A stretch of 64,000 nt of DNA from Ferrigenium kumadai (GCF_018324385.1 NZ_AP019536.1:868001-932000); one strand, 5' to 3'; positions 41,813-52,089 are shown, counted from the stretch's first letter. Numbers and translations: made by a program. Notes: a model not told the origin generated them from the sequence alone.

Positions 41813-42823
41813 TCACTCCATCAGGGGTTGAAGTTCGTTCCATACGCGATCGGGCGTGAGCTGCACCATGCAGTCGAAATGCCCCAGCGGGCATTCACGC
41901 TTGAAGCAGGGGCTGCATACGAGGTCGAGCTTGAGCACGCGTGCCTTGTCCGACAGCGGCGGTGTGAACTGCGGGCTGCTGGAGCCGAACAGGGCGAGCA
42001 TAGGTCGGTCCAGCGCAGCGGCGATATGCATCAGGCCGGAGTCGTTGCTGATGACCAGCTTTGCGCAGGAGAGCAGGGCGATGGCGTCGGCGAGGTCGGT
42101 GCGGCCGCACAGGTTGCGGCAATCCGGGTTTCCGAGGGCGACGATGTTGTCGCCGACCTCCTTGTCCTTGGGAGAGCCGACCAGCCATATTTCATAGCCT
42201 TGCAATGTCAGCCGTTGCGCGATCTCGGCGTAGTAGGCGACCGGCCAGCGCTTGGCGGGGCCATACTCCGCACCCGGACAGAACACCGCGACGGGTTTGT
42301 CCTGCGTCAGACCGAGCTTGCTTAGCGCGGCGTCGCGCTGTCCCGGGGAAACTGCAAGGCGCGGGTTCGTCAGCGGACGCGGGATTTCGCCATGCGCCCC
42401 CTCGGCCAGTTGCGCGAAGCGTTCCACCATCAGCGGCAGTTTCTGTTTGTCGAGCTTGCGCGCATCGTTGAGCAGCCCATAACGCATCTCTCCGACGAAG
42501 CCGGTGCGCACCGGGATGTGCGCGAAGAACGGCACGAGCGCGGACTTCAGCGAGTTGGGCAGCACGACGGCCTGGTCGTAGCGTGCCGCGCGCAATTCCT
42601 TGCCGATCCGGTAGCGTGCACCGAGTTGCAGCTTGCCATGCGGGAAGGGATTGGTGATGACCTCGTTGACTTCGGGCATCTGGCGAAGAAGTTTTTCCGT
42701 CCAGGGCGGCGCCAGCACGTCGATGCGGCAGCCCGGATGGCGCTGCGCGAGCCGCATCAGCATCGGCTGCATCAGCATGCAGTCGCCGACCCAGCTTGGA
42801 GCGATGACGAGGATTCTGGTCAT
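41813..42823 (-). CDS. waaF: ADP-heptose:LPS heptosyltransferase II
   Basis: A 336-residue GT-B glycosyltransferase that adds the second heptose to the LPS inner core on the cytoplasmic face of the inner membrane. ILVIAPSWVGDCMLMQPML opens the enzyme. FCPGAEYGPAKRWPVAYYAEI and the nucleotide-sugar motif LVISNDSGLMHIAAALDRP are family hallmarks. The start is the ATG at 42823; the longer frame upstream runs into an inverted-repeat element. Homologs usually have about 340 residues. Confidence 0.96.
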   Translation of the reverse strand: MTRILVIAPSWVGDCMLMQPMLMRLAQRHPGCRIDVLAPPWTEKLLRQMPEVNEVITNPFPHGKLQLGARYRIGKELRAARYDQAVVLPNSLKSALVPFFAHIPVRTGFVGEMRYGLLNDARKLDKQKLPLMVERFAQLAEGAHGEIPRPLTNPRLAVSPGQRDAALSKLGLTQDKPVAVFCPGAEYGPAKRWPVAYYAEIAQRLTLQGYEIWLVGSPKDKEVGDNIVALGNPDCRNLCGRTDLADAIALLSCAKLVISNDSGLMHIAAALDRPMLALFGSSSPQFTPPLSDKARVLKLDLVCSPCFKRECPLGHFDCMVQLTPDRVWNELQPLME

Positions 42824-42832
42824 GGGTAAGTT

Positions 42833-42908
42833 GTAGGATGGGTTGAGCGTAGCGATACCCAACAATAACGTGAATGAGATGGGTATCGCTGCGCTCAACC
42901 CATCCTAC
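42833..42908. repeat. REP/MITE-like inverted repeat between waaF and the zinc finger gene
   Basis: Two 29-bp arms (42833-42861, starting GTAGGATGGGTTGAGC; and 42880-42908) pair with a single central mismatch around an 18-base loop. The GTAGGATGGGTTGAGCG unit is the sort of dispersed palindrome seen many times in betaproteobacterial genomes. It lies 10 bases before the waaF ATG and fills the gap between the two genes. It codes for no protein. Confidence 0.85.
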
Positions 42909-42911
42909 GTG

Positions 42912-43112
42912 TTAATGATGTCCTTTGGGCAATTCGCCCTTGAACTTGTAGAGCGTGCCGCAGTATGGGCAGCGCGCCTCGCCGCCGTGGTTGAGCGGGA
43001 TGCCCACGCGGGGGTGGGCGTTCCACAGGCTCATGTTCGGCATCGGGCAGGTCAGCGGCAGGTCGTCCGCGGTGACTTCGATGTAACGCTGGGTGATGTC
43101 CTGTTTGCCCAT
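42912..43112 (-). CDS. CHCC-type zinc finger protein
   Basis: A 66-residue protein with one zinc site: Cys22 (TCPMPNMSLWNAHP), His33 or His42 (LNHGG), and CPYCG near residues 48-51. This matches the zf-CHCC family, related to the NDUFS6 accessory subunit of mitochondrial complex I. In bacteria the role is unknown. The ilvE-zinc finger-waaF order is conserved in betaproteobacteria. It follows ilvE by 9 bases and is cotranscribed with it. The stop abuts the inverted repeat at 42833-42908. Confidence 0.88.
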   Translation of the reverse strand: MGKQDITQRYIEVTADDLPLTCPMPNMSLWNAHPRVGIPLNHGGEARCPYCGTLYKFKGELPKGHH

Positions 43113-43121
43113 GGCGCCCCC

Positions 43122-44042
43122 TTAAACGTAGTCCAGCCAATCGGCGTGTTGCGGATGTTTGCCCGCGACGCAGTCGAAGAAGGCCTGCTGCAGCTTGGTA
43201 GTGATCGGGCCGCGAGAACCGCTGCCGATGACGCGGGTATCCAGTTCGCGGATGGGGGTGACTTCCGCTGCCGTGCCGGTGAAGAAGGCTTCGTCGGCGC
43301 AATACACTTCGTCGCGCGTGATGCGTTTCTCGATCACTTCGAGGCCCATTTCCTTGGCCAGCGTGAGAATGGAGTCGCGCGTGATGCCTTCCAGGCAGGA
43401 AGTCAGGTCGGGGGTGTAGAGCTTGCCCTTCTTCACGATGAAGATGTTCTCACCCGCGCCCTCGGCCACGTAGCCGTCCACGTCCAGCAACAGTGCCTCG
43501 TCGTAGCCGTCATGCGCCACTTCCTGGTGCGCCAGGATGGAGTTGGTGTAGGTGCCCACCGATTTCGAGCGGCACATGTTGATGTTCACGTGATGGCGGG
43601 TGAAGCTCGAGGTCTTCACGCGGATGCCCTTCGCCATGCCTTCCTCGCCCAGATATGCGCCCCACGGCCACGCAGCCACGGCAACGTGTGTGCTGATGGC
43701 AGTGGCTGCGATGCCCATCGCTTCGGAACCGTAGAACACGATCGGGCGGATGTAGCAGGACTCCAGCTTGTTGGCGCGAACCACTTCGCGTTGCGCTTCC
43801 ATCAGCGTTTCCTTGTCGAACGGCATCTTCATCTTGAAGATGTAAGCCGAATTGAACAGGCGGTCGGTGTGCTCGCGCAGACGGAAGATGGCCGTACCCT
43901 TGGCTGCCTTGTAGGCGCGCACGCCCTCGAACACGCCCATGCCGTAGTGCAGGGTGTGGGTCAGCACATGGGTGGTCGCGTCGCGCCAGGGCACGAGCTT
44001 GCCGTCATACCAGATAAAACCGTCGCGGTCGGACATCGACAT
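43122..44042 (-). CDS. ilvE: Branched-chain amino acid aminotransferase
   Basis: A 306-residue fold-type IV PLP enzyme for the last step of leucine, isoleucine and valine synthesis. [33 protein letters not shown] and the region after [19 protein letters not shown] are typical. The PLP lysine lies in [21 protein letters not shown] surroundings, as in other IlvE proteins (approximate). The ATG at 44042 has AAGGAA upstream; a longer frame beginning at 44120 does not look like IlvE. A 164-base divergent gap separates it from the cyclase gene. Confidence 0.95.
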   Translation of the reverse strand: MSMSDRDGFIWYDGKLVPWRDATTHVLTHTLHYGMGVFEGVRAYKAAKGTAIFRLREHTDRLFNSAYIFKMKMPFDKETLMEAQREVVRANKLESCYIRPIVFYGSEAMGIAATAISTHVAVAAWPWGAYLGEEGMAKGIRVKTSSFTRHHVNINMCRSKSVGTYTNSILAHQEVAHDGYDEALLLDVDGYVAEGAGENIFIVKKGKLYTPDLTSCLEGITRDSILTLAKEMGLEVIEKRITRDEVYCADEAFFTGTAAEVTPIRELDTRVIGSGSRGPITTKLQQAFFDCVAGKHPQHADWLDYV

Positions 44043-44206
44043 AATGGAATTCCTTTGATGGGTCGGTTGCAAAAAGCAAATTCTAGCCTTTTCCGGCAGG
44101 TTTATGAAGCACGAAGCCAAAATTACCTAACATGCCTGATGTTTTAATGGTGAACGGTTCGGGTATGATTGAGCGCGATTAATCCCTGCGGAAGGATGCC
44201 AGACAA

Positions 44207-45466
44207 ATGGTGGCGTTTCTGACCACTCCCGAAGAGCCGATGGATACACAGGAAGACAGGTTGCGCAAGCACCTGCTGGTGTTCGCCTGCGGATTCATGA
44301 ATTTTGCGGTGGTACTGTGGCTCGCCATCTATTGGCTGATGGGGCTGCATTTTTCTACCAATGTGCCTTTGGGGTACCAGCTTGTCTCGGTAACTTCGCT
44401 GGTTTATTACCTCTGGACAAAGCGGTTCGAGGTGTTTCGCTTCATCCAGCTCAGCCTGTTCCTGTTCACACCTTTCGTGATGCAATGGAGCATCGGCAGC
44501 GCCGTCACTGCCAGCGGGGTGATGCTCTGGGCGCTGCTGGCGCCTATCAGTGCGCTGGTGGTGTCCGGCTGGCGTGATTCCATTCCCTGGTTTGTTGCCT
44601 ACATCGTGATGACGGTGATCTCCGGCTTCTTCGATTTCTATCTCGCGACCGGAGGCAATGCGGGTGTGCCGATGAAGACCATCGGCTTATTCTTCGCGCT
44701 CAATTTCGCCGCGATGTCCTCCATTATCTACTTCCTGGTGCGTTACTTCGTCCTCGAGATGGACAAGATCAAGATGCAGCTTGACCTCCAGCACCAGTTG
44801 CTGGCTGAAGAACAAAAGAAGTCGGAGCGTGTGCTGCTCAATGTGCTGCCGAGTAGCATCGCGCAACGGTTGAAGGACCATCAGGGGGCAATTGCGGACG
44901 GCCATGCTGATGTGACGGTGATGTTCGCGGACCTGGTGAATTTCACACAGCTGACCGAGTCGCTTTCTCCCGAACAAATGGTCTCCCTGCTCAATACCAT
45001 CTTCTCCGGTTTTGACGGGCTGAGCGAAAAACACGGTGTGGAAAAGATCAAGACCATCGGCGATGCCTACATGGTGGTCGGCGGGTTGAATCATGAAGGT
45101 ACCGATTACACCCGCGATATCGCGGATCTGGCGCTGGAGATGCGCCAATACGTGAATACGCATCCGGAATTGGCCCGGTTCAAGCTCGGCATCCACATCG
45201 GGATAGCTACCGGGCCGGTGGTCGCCGGCGTGATCGGCACCAAGCGCTTTATCTATGACCTGTGGGGCGATACCGTGAACATCGCCAGCCGCCTGACCGA
45301 CGAGGCGGTGCGGGACGTCATCCAGGTCGACAGGACCACTTACAACCGTATCAGGCACGACTACGCCTTCGAGCCGCCCGCCACCATCTTCGTTAAGGGC
45401 AAGGGCGAGATGGTGATGTACCGCCTGAACGGCTACGCCTCTCAGGAAGCATCTACCACCGTCTAA
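44207..45466 (+). CDS. Membrane-bound class III adenylate cyclase
   Basis: A 419-residue protein with six predicted membrane helices (about 20-190), a short coiled-coil linker (KIKMQLDLQHQLLAEEQKKS) and a class III cyclase domain (about 230-405). The metal-binding residues are Asp242 (MFADLVNFT) and Asp286 (TIGDAYMVV). Lys282 and the Asp of YDLWGDTVNIASRL match adenine-selecting positions, so ATP rather than GTP is the likely substrate. The Asn and Arg of NIASRL stabilise the transition state. It converges on glnE, with stop codons overlapping by two bases. Confidence 0.93.
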   Translation: MVAFLTTPEEPMDTQEDRLRKHLLVFACGFMNFAVVLWLAIYWLMGLHFSTNVPLGYQLVSVTSLVYYLWTKRFEVFRFIQLSLFLFTPFVMQWSIGSAVTASGVMLWALLAPISALVVSGWRDSIPWFVAYIVMTVISGFFDFYLATGGNAGVPMKTIGLFFALNFAAMSSIIYFLVRYFVLEMDKIKMQLDLQHQLLAEEQKKSERVLLNVLPSSIAQRLKDHQGAIADGHADVTVMFADLVNFTQLTESLSPEQMVSLLNTIFSGFDGLSEKHGVEKIKTIGDAYMVVGGLNHEGTDYTRDIADLALEMRQYVNTHPELARFKLGIHIGIATGPVVAGVIGTKRFIYDLWGDTVNIASRLTDEAVRDVIQVDRTTYNRIRHDYAFEPPATIFVKGKGEMVMYRLNGYASQEASTTV

Positions 45467-48171
45467 ATTGCCTCGAAAAGCATCTTCCACAAATGACGGC
45501 AGGCGGTACTGTCGATCTCGCCCTGCTCGACGCGGCACGGCGAATGGTTGTTGAGTCGCATGCGGTGCTGGGTCTGGCGCAGCGTGCGGTATAGCGAGCG
45601 GACCTGTTCGGCGAGGCCGACTGGAATCAATTCAAGCTCGGCGGCCAGCTTGAGCAGCGCCAGGTTGCCGATGTTCGCGGTCAGTGACGGGTGCAGGTGG
45701 GCATGGGCCAGCACGAGATATTGCACCATGAACTCGATGTCCACCATGCCGCCGCGGTCGTGCTTGATGTCGAATAGTCCGCTGTCGTTGGGATGTCCGT
45801 CCATCATCTTCTGGCGCATCGCCAGTATCTCCTTGCGCAACGTCGACGGGTCGCGAGGTTGGCACAACACCTGTTTCCGGATTTCCTCGAACGCCGCGCC
45901 GACCAGTGTGTCGCCGGCGCTGAAGCGCGCGCGCGTCAATGCCTGATGCTCCCACACCCAGGCGCTTTGCCGCTGGTATTCCCCGAACGCTTCGACCGAG
46001 CTTACCAGCAAGCCGCTCGCGCCGTTCGGGCGCAGGCGCAGGTCGGTCTCGTACAAACGCCCGGATGAGGTATAGCTGCCCAGCATGGTGTTGATGCGCT
46101 GCGCCAGACGCGCATAGTTCTCCTGCGCGTCGGGGTGATCGTCGTCGTACAGGAAGATCAGGTCCAAGTCTGAGGCATAGCCCAGTTCCTTTCCGCCCAG
46201 CTTGCCATAGGCGATGATGGCGAAGCGCGCGTCGTCGCGGTGTTTCTTGCGTGCACCAGCCCAGGCCAGCCGCAGCACATGGCGCAGCATCAGGTCGGCG
46301 AGGTCGGAGAGATGGTCGCTGAGCTTTTCCAGCGGCAGCAGGCCTTGCAGGTCCATCGCCAACAGGTGGAAGGTCTGCTCCTGTTGTGCCTGTCGCAGTA
46401 CGTCCAGCTGGCGTTCGGTATCTTCGCCGCAGTCGTCGAGGCGGGCCCTCAGGTCGTGGTCGATCTGCTGCCATTGCGGTGCACGGTACATCTCGCGGGC
46501 ATCCAGCAGCTCGTCCAGCAGCGCCGGGTGTTGCATCAAATATTCTCCGGCCCAGCTGCTCGCGGCGATTAGTTTGGCCAGCAGCCGGAGCGACTGCGGA
46601 TATTCGGCGAGGAAAGCGAGATAGGAGGCGCGGCGGCTGATGGTTTCCAGCAGGGCGAGCATGCGCGACAGCGTCTCGTCCGGATTGGACTGCTGGGCGC
46701 ACAGGGCTACGAATTGCGGGACCAGTTTGTCCAGCCGTTGTCGGCTGACATCGGGCAATTGCCGATAGCGGTTGCCGGTGCGCAATTGCAGCAGGTGTTG
46801 CGCGCCGTCCGCAGCGGTACGGTAGCCGAGGCCGGAAAGGTGGGCGGTCAATTCATCGGCAGTGACGCCGTCGCGCCAGAGTTGTCCGTCGCCTTGGTCC
46901 CCATGTTGTGCGCCGAAAATCTGCTCGAACTGCTTGCCGACCAGCGCGCGATGGCGGTCGAGCTCCCGCAGCAGCGCGGGGTAGTCCGCATAGCCCATCG
47001 CGCGGGCGATGATCTCTTGATCTTCGGGCTTTTCCGGCAGTTCCTGAGTCTGCTGGTCGTCGAGATATTGCAGCCGGTGTTCGAGGTTGCGCAGGAAGAT
47101 GTAAGCCGCATTGAGGTCTGCAACGACCTCTGGGTCGAACTGGCCGTTCTCAACCAGTGCCTGCAGTACGCGCTGGGTCGGACGGATGCGCAGTTTTGCA
47201 TCGCGTCCGCCGCGGATCAGCTGGAACACCTGTGCGGCAAACTCGATCTCGCGGATGCCGCCGGGGCCAAGCTTGATGTTATTGATCCGGTCGCGGCGCT
47301 GCACTTCCTGGCGGATCTGCGCGTGCAGCTTGCGCATCGAGTCGATCGCGCCGAAGTCGAGGTATTTGCGGAATACGAACGGCTGTGCCAGCCGCATCAG
47401 CTCGTTGATCTGCGGATGTTCGGCGGGGGAGATGACGCGCGCCTTGATCCAGGCATAGCGTTCCCATTCGCGCCCCTGGCTGACTAGGTATTCCTCGAGC
47501 GCGGCGAAGCTCATCACCAGCGGGCCGCTGTCGCCGTAGGGGCGCAGCCGCATATCCACGCGGAACACATAACCGTCTGCGGTGAGTTCGTTGATCAGGT
47601 TGATCAGCTTGCGCCCCAGCCGGGTGAAGAATTCGTGGTTGCTCAAAGTACGCGGACCGTCGGTCTCGCCGTCCTCGGGGTAGACGAAGATCAGGTCGAT
47701 GTCAGAGGAGACGTTCAGTTCGCCACCGCCCAGCTTGCCCATGCCGATCACCAGCAGTTCCTGGGGTGCCTTGTCTGATTCGCCGAGCGGCGTGCCGAAT
47801 TGCCGTTGCAGGGCCTGCATCACACAGTGCTGCGCCTGTTGCACGCATACCTCGGCCAGTGCGGTCATCGCCTGCATCACCTCGTTCAGGTCGCACAATC
47901 CGTTGAGGTCGCGGAGGATCAGCTTGACCATTATCTGTTTGCGCAAGCGGCGCACGGCGCGCGACAGCTCGGCCTCGTCCTCAAGATTCAGGCCGGACTG
48001 TCGCAGGATGTCGAGCATTTCTGCGCGATCGCAGGGCAGGGCAAAATTTTCCTGCAACCAATTCTGCAATTGCTGGTCTGCTTCCAGCACGCGTTTGGCA
48101 TAGCGGCTGCAATCCAGGGTCTTTTGCAGCAGTTCGGCGAAGGTTGCGGACGGCGAGTGTGAGGTATTCAT
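45463..48171 (-). CDS. glnE: Bifunctional glutamine synthetase adenylyltransferase/deadenylylase
   Basis: A 902-residue enzyme that adds or removes AMP on glutamine synthetase in response to PII and glutamine. It has two nucleotidyltransferase halves, each with a GKLGG...SDxDLIF signature. The N-terminal (deadenylylase) one is GMGKLGGGELNVSSDIDLIF and the C-terminal (adenylylase) one is AYGKLGGKELGYASDLDLIF. It is slightly shorter than E. coli GlnE (946). It is transcribed divergently from yhdP and links the window to nitrogen control, alongside the cyanophycin store. Confidence 0.97.
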   Translation of the reverse strand: MNTSHSPSATFAELLQKTLDCSRYAKRVLEADQQLQNWLQENFALPCDRAEMLDILRQSGLNLEDEAELSRAVRRLRKQIMVKLILRDLNGLCDLNEVMQAMTALAEVCVQQAQHCVMQALQRQFGTPLGESDKAPQELLVIGMGKLGGGELNVSSDIDLIFVYPEDGETDGPRTLSNHEFFTRLGRKLINLINELTADGYVFRVDMRLRPYGDSGPLVMSFAALEEYLVSQGREWERYAWIKARVISPAEHPQINELMRLAQPFVFRKYLDFGAIDSMRKLHAQIRQEVQRRDRINNIKLGPGGIREIEFAAQVFQLIRGGRDAKLRIRPTQRVLQALVENGQFDPEVVADLNAAYIFLRNLEHRLQYLDDQQTQELPEKPEDQEIIARAMGYADYPALLRELDRHRALVGKQFEQIFGAQHGDQGDGQLWRDGVTADELTAHLSGLGYRTAADGAQHLLQLRTGNRYRQLPDVSRQRLDKLVPQFVALCAQQSNPDETLSRMLALLETISRRASYLAFLAEYPQSLRLLAKLIAASSWAGEYLMQHPALLDELLDAREMYRAPQWQQIDHDLRARLDDCGEDTERQLDVLRQAQQEQTFHLLAMDLQGLLPLEKLSDHLSDLADLMLRHVLRLAWAGARKKHRDDARFAIIAYGKLGGKELGYASDLDLIFLYDDDHPDAQENYARLAQRINTMLGSYTSSGRLYETDLRLRPNGASGLLVSSVEAFGEYQRQSAWVWEHQALTRARFSAGDTLVGAAFEEIRKQVLCQPRDPSTLRKEILAMRQKMMDGHPNDSGLFDIKHDRGGMVDIEFMVQYLVLAHAHLHPSLTANIGNLALLKLAAELELIPVGLAEQVRSLYRTLRQTQHRMRLNNHSPCRVEQGEIDSTACRHLWKMLFEAI

Positions 48172-48249
48172 TTCAAGTTAGAATGCGCGAGGTTTCCCGA
48201 TTATAAGTCCCAGTCACAGATTCAGGCGCGGTTGCGCGGCACACTATCG

Positions 48250-51200
48250 ATGTTGAACTCTCTTCCAGTGCGATTACTCTGGCACAGCCTGAACTGGCTG
48301 ACGCGGCTGGCCATCGTCTCAGCGGCGGCGCTGGCCGTGCTGATCGCGATGTCCATCGTCGTGCTGCGCTACTGGGTGCTGCCGGATATCGAACAGCATC
48401 ACGACAAGATCACGCTATCCCTGTCGCAGGCCATCGGCAATCCGGTGGTCATCGGCAAGATCACCGCCGACTGGCAGGGGCTGCGTCCGCGTCTGAGTTT
48501 CACCGATGTGCATATTCTGGACGAGCAGCGTCAGCCGGCCCTGGTGTTGTCGCGTATCGATAGCAGCGTGTCGTGGATGTCCTTGCTCACCGCCGAACTG
48601 CGCCTGGCGAGTCTGGAGGTAGACCGGCCGGAACTGCTGGTTCGGCGCGATGCTCAGGGGAAACTGTTCATCGGCGGCGTTGCGCTGTCACAGCAGGGGA
48701 GCAATAACGACCTGTCTGACTGGCTGCTGCACCAGTCGTACATGGTGGTGCGCGATGCGCTCATCGTCTGGGTGGACGAACAGCGCGATGCGCCGCCTCT
48801 GGTGTTGCGTCACGTCGAGTTGCATATCGAGAACGGTTTGTTCGACCGGCACCGCTTCGCCTTGCGTGCCTTGCCGCCCGCGGAATTGGCGACCCCGCTG
48901 GATGTGCGCGGCGATTTTCATGGGGAGAGCTTCGATGACCTGGCGGCGTGGCGCGGCCAGTTGTTTACGCAGCTCGACTACACCGACGTCACCGCCTGGC
49001 GGCCCTGGCTGGACTTGCCCGGCGAGTTCAGCCGCGGGCGCGGCGCGTTGCGAGGTTGGCTGGGTATAGAGGGCGGCAAGGTGGCGAAGGTCACTGCCGA
49101 TCTGGATCTGCACGGCGTGGTCACCCGGCTGGCCGAAGACGTGCCTGAGATGGTTGTGCTGAAGCTGCGCGGCCGCGCCGCGTGGAAGTATGCGGCGGAT
49201 GAGCTGGAGGTATCCACCCGGCGTCTGGCGATGCGGCTATACAACGGCATCGAACTCCAGCCGACCGATTTCTATTTCCGTACCGCACGCGCGAACGGGG
49301 AACGCCCCGCAAGCGGCGAGCTGCGCGCCAACCTGTTGCAGCTGGAAACTCTGGCGGCGTTGTCCAACTTCCTGCCGCTGGATGCAAGCTTGCGCGCCCG
49401 CCTGGAGGCCTATGCGCCGAGGGGACAGGTGAGCGGTCTTGATGCGCAATGGCAGGGGGCATTGGAAAAGCCGGACAGCTACCGGATCAAGGGCAGTTTC
49501 GACAGGCTTGCGCTGCGTCAGGTTGGGCGGATGCCGGGATTCTCCGGGCTGTCGATGGACGTTAATGGCAGCGAGACCAGCGGCAGGTTGCACATCAACT
49601 CGCGTCAGTTGGTGGTGGATGCGCCGGAAGCCCTGCGCGAGCCGCTGTTGTTCACCACCCTGACCGGGCAGGCGGGCTGGCAGCGCAAGCACGACGAGCT
49701 CCTGGTCACCGTCGACAACGTCGCGGTCACCAATGACGACCTGGCGGGCAACCTGTACGGCAGCTATCGGACGCAAGCCGGGACGCTGGGCATGCTCGAC
49801 CTGACCGTGGCCCTGACTCGCGGCGATGTGCGCCGTGCGGCGCGTTACACGCCGCTGGTGGCGCTGGACCGAAAAGACAACGACTGGCTGAACGGCGCCT
49901 TGCTGGCGGGGCATACCGATGATTTTCGCGTGCGCGTCAAGGGCAACCTGAGCGATTTTCCGCTGCACGGGACCGAAGATGCGCTGCTGGAGATCGGTGG
50001 ACATGCGAGCGGCGTGGTGCTGGAGTTCGACAAGCGTTGGCCGAAGGTCGACAACATCGACGGCGAATTCTGGATACGCGGTAACAAGCTGGAAGTGAAA
50101 TCCGACTCCGCGACCATGCTGGGCGCGCGCCTGCATAACCTCACCGTCGCCATGCCGGATCTGATGAGCAAGGACCTGCCGCTGGAAATCCGGGGCGAGG
50201 CGGACGCGACTAGCGAAACTTTCCTGCGGTTCATTCAGCAGAGCCCTGTGCGCGGCTACATCTCCGGCTTTACCGACGGTATGCACGCCAGCGGCAATGG
50301 CCATCTCAATCTGTTCACGCGCATCCCTCTGCTGAGCGACAAGCCGGTGCAGGTGGCCGGTACGGTACGTGTACAGGATAACGATATCGACCTGGGCAAG
50401 GGCGTGCCGTGGCTGCGCAAGGCGCGCGGCGCGCTGTCGTTCACCGAGGCGGGGATGAAGTCTGAGGGCGTATCGGCGGAGATACTGGGCGGCAATGCAA
50501 CCATCGACGTGCGGACGGCGGAAGGTGGCGTGGTGCATGCCAGTGCGCAAGGACGCGTCAATCTCGATGCCTTGCGCACCCGTGAACCGCATCCGCTGTT
50601 GAATTACCTGCGTGGCGGGGCGGCCTGGGATGCCAATATCGTGGTGGCGAAGAAATCGGCCCAGATGCAGATCAATTCCAGCCTGGTGGGCATCAACTCC
50701 ACTTTGCCGCAGCCCTTTGCCAAGCGCGCCTTTGAGCCGATGCCGCTGCGCATGGAAAAGAACAATGTCACCGACGGCCAGGATGTCCTCACCGTACAGC
50801 TCGGCAAGCTGCTCAATGTCCGGCTGGCGCGGCGCGACGAGAACGGGGAGATGGTGGTCAAGCGTGGCGCAGTCAACTTCGGGGGACAGGGCCGTTGGCC
50901 GGATCAGGATGGCGTCTGGCTGCTGGGACGGTTGCCGGTGCTGTCGCTGGAAGGCTGGGGCGGACTGCTCGGTGCGGCTGGCGATACGACAGACGGCCTC
51001 CCGATCGCAGGGGCTGACCTGGTCGTCGACAAGGCGAGCGGTTTCGGGATGAATATCGATGATCTGCGCATCGCCGCCGACAGGCGTGGCGACGGCATCG
51101 TCGCGAGGCTGATCAGCGACGAGGTGAACGGCGAAGTGGAATGGCAGTCGCGCGGCGAAGGCAAGTTGACGGCACGCCTGCAGAACCTGACATGGAACGG

Positions 51201-52089
51201 GGACCGTAGCGTGCAAACCGCTCCGGAGAAATCGATGCCCATCTCGCCCGACAATCTGCCCGCGCTGCAGGTCGGCATCGAGAACCTGCAAGTGAAAGGC
51301 AAGCAGATCGGCCGCTTCGAACTGGTCGGCCATCCTGAGGGCAATGACTGGCGCCTGCGCCGGCTGCGCATCACCAACCCGGACGGTTCGCTCAGCGGCG
51401 ATGGCGTCTGGCACGGCAGCGAGGCGAACGCGAGGACCAGCGTCAACCTGCTGCTGGATATCAGCGATGCCGGGAAGATACTGGCGCGCTCCGGCTATCC
51501 CAACACCGTCAAGGGCGGAAGCGGCAGGCTGGCTGCGAACCTGTCGTGGGCCGGCGCGCCGGATGAGTTTCACTATGCCACGCTGAGCGGCACGCTCAAC
51601 CTGGATACCGGCAAGGGGCAGTTCCTCAAGATGGACCCCGGCATCGGCAAGCTGCTCGGCATCCTCAGTCTGCAAGCCCTGCCCAAGCGCATCACGCTGG
51701 ATTTCAACGATGTGTTCAGCGACGGTTTCCAGTTCGACAGCATCAAGGGTAACGCCCAGGTCAGCAACGGCGTGCTCGACACTCAGGATCTGCGCCTCGA
51801 CGGTTCGGCTGCGAAGGTGACCATGAAGGGCCGCGTGGACATGAATCGCGAGACCCAGGACCTGCGGGTGCGCATCCTGCCCGCGGTGGGGGACAGCGTG
51901 TCGCTGCTGGGTGCGTTTGCGGCGGGTCCGGCGGTGGGCGTCGGCGCCCTGCTGATGAACAAGGTGCTGGGCGAGCCGCTCGATAAGTTGGTGTCGTTTG
52001 AATACAATGTCAGCGGAACCTGGAGCGACCCCAAGGTGGTCAAAGTGGGTGAGGTTCCGGTCAAGCCAAAAGAAAGCAAGCCACAGTAA
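48250..52089 (+). CDS. yhdP: YhdP family AsmA-like envelope protein
   Basis: A giant 1279-residue protein with an N-terminal cytoplasmic stub, one membrane helix (about residues 15-40) and a very long beta-rich periplasmic body typical of the AsmA/bridge-type lipid transport family. The C-terminal AsmA-like part includes DLRLDGSAAKVTMKGRVDM and VRILPAVGDSVSLLGAF. In E. coli, YhdP acts with TamB and YdbH in phospholipid movement to the outer membrane. The ATG at 48250 is preferred to an in-frame TTG at 48232. yhdP, a nitrilase gene and tldD form one run of genes. Confidence 0.93.
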   Translation: MLNSLPVRLLWHSLNWLTRLAIVSAAALAVLIAMSIVVLRYWVLPDIEQHHDKITLSLSQAIGNPVVIGKITADWQGLRPRLSFTDVHILDEQRQPALVLSRIDSSVSWMSLLTAELRLASLEVDRPELLVRRDAQGKLFIGGVALSQQGSNNDLSDWLLHQSYMVVRDALIVWVDEQRDAPPLVLRHVELHIENGLFDRHRFALRALPPAELATPLDVRGDFHGESFDDLAAWRGQLFTQLDYTDVTAWRPWLDLPGEFSRGRGALRGWLGIEGGKVAKVTADLDLHGVVTRLAEDVPEMVVLKLRGRAAWKYAADELEVSTRRLAMRLYNGIELQPTDFYFRTARANGERPASGELRANLLQLETLAALSNFLPLDASLRARLEAYAPRGQVSGLDAQWQGALEKPDSYRIKGSFDRLALRQVGRMPGFSGLSMDVNGSETSGRLHINSRQLVVDAPEALREPLLFTTLTGQAGWQRKHDELLVTVDNVAVTNDDLAGNLYGSYRTQAGTLGMLDLTVALTRGDVRRAARYTPLVALDRKDNDWLNGALLAGHTDDFRVRVKGNLSDFPLHGTEDALLEIGGHASGVVLEFDKRWPKVDNIDGEFWIRGNKLEVKSDSATMLGARLHNLTVAMPDLMSKDLPLEIRGEADATSETFLRFIQQSPVRGYISGFTDGMHASGNGHLNLFTRIPLLSDKPVQVAGTVRVQDNDIDLGKGVPWLRKARGALSFTEAGMKSEGVSAEILGGNATIDVRTAEGGVVHASAQGRVNLDALRTREPHPLLNYLRGGAAWDANIVVAKKSAQMQINSSLVGINSTLPQPFAKRAFEPMPLRMEKNNVTDGQDVLTVQLGKLLNVRLARRDENGEMVVKRGAVNFGGQGRWPDQDGVWLLGRLPVLSLEGWGGLLGAAGDTTDGLPIAGADLVVDKASGFGMNIDDLRIAADRRGDGIVARLISDEVNGEVEWQSRGEGKLTARLQNLTWNGDRSVQTAPEKSMPISPDNLPALQVGIENLQVKGKQIGRFELVGHPEGNDWRLRRLRITNPDGSLSGDGVWHGSEANARTSVNLLLDISDAGKILARSGYPNTVKGGSGRLAANLSWAGAPDEFHYATLSGTLNLDTGKGQFLKMDPGIGKLLGILSLQALPKRITLDFNDVFSDGFQFDSIKGNAQVSNGVLDTQDLRLDGSAAKVTMKGRVDMNRETQDLRVRILPAVGDSVSLLGAFAAGPAVGVGALLMNKVLGEPLDKLVSFEYNVSGTWSDPKVVKVGEVPVKPKESKPQ

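Noticed and set aside
49237..51675. Open frame of 812 codons on the minus strand across yhdP
   Set aside because: Antisense to a clear YhdP family gene, with no domain or start signal.
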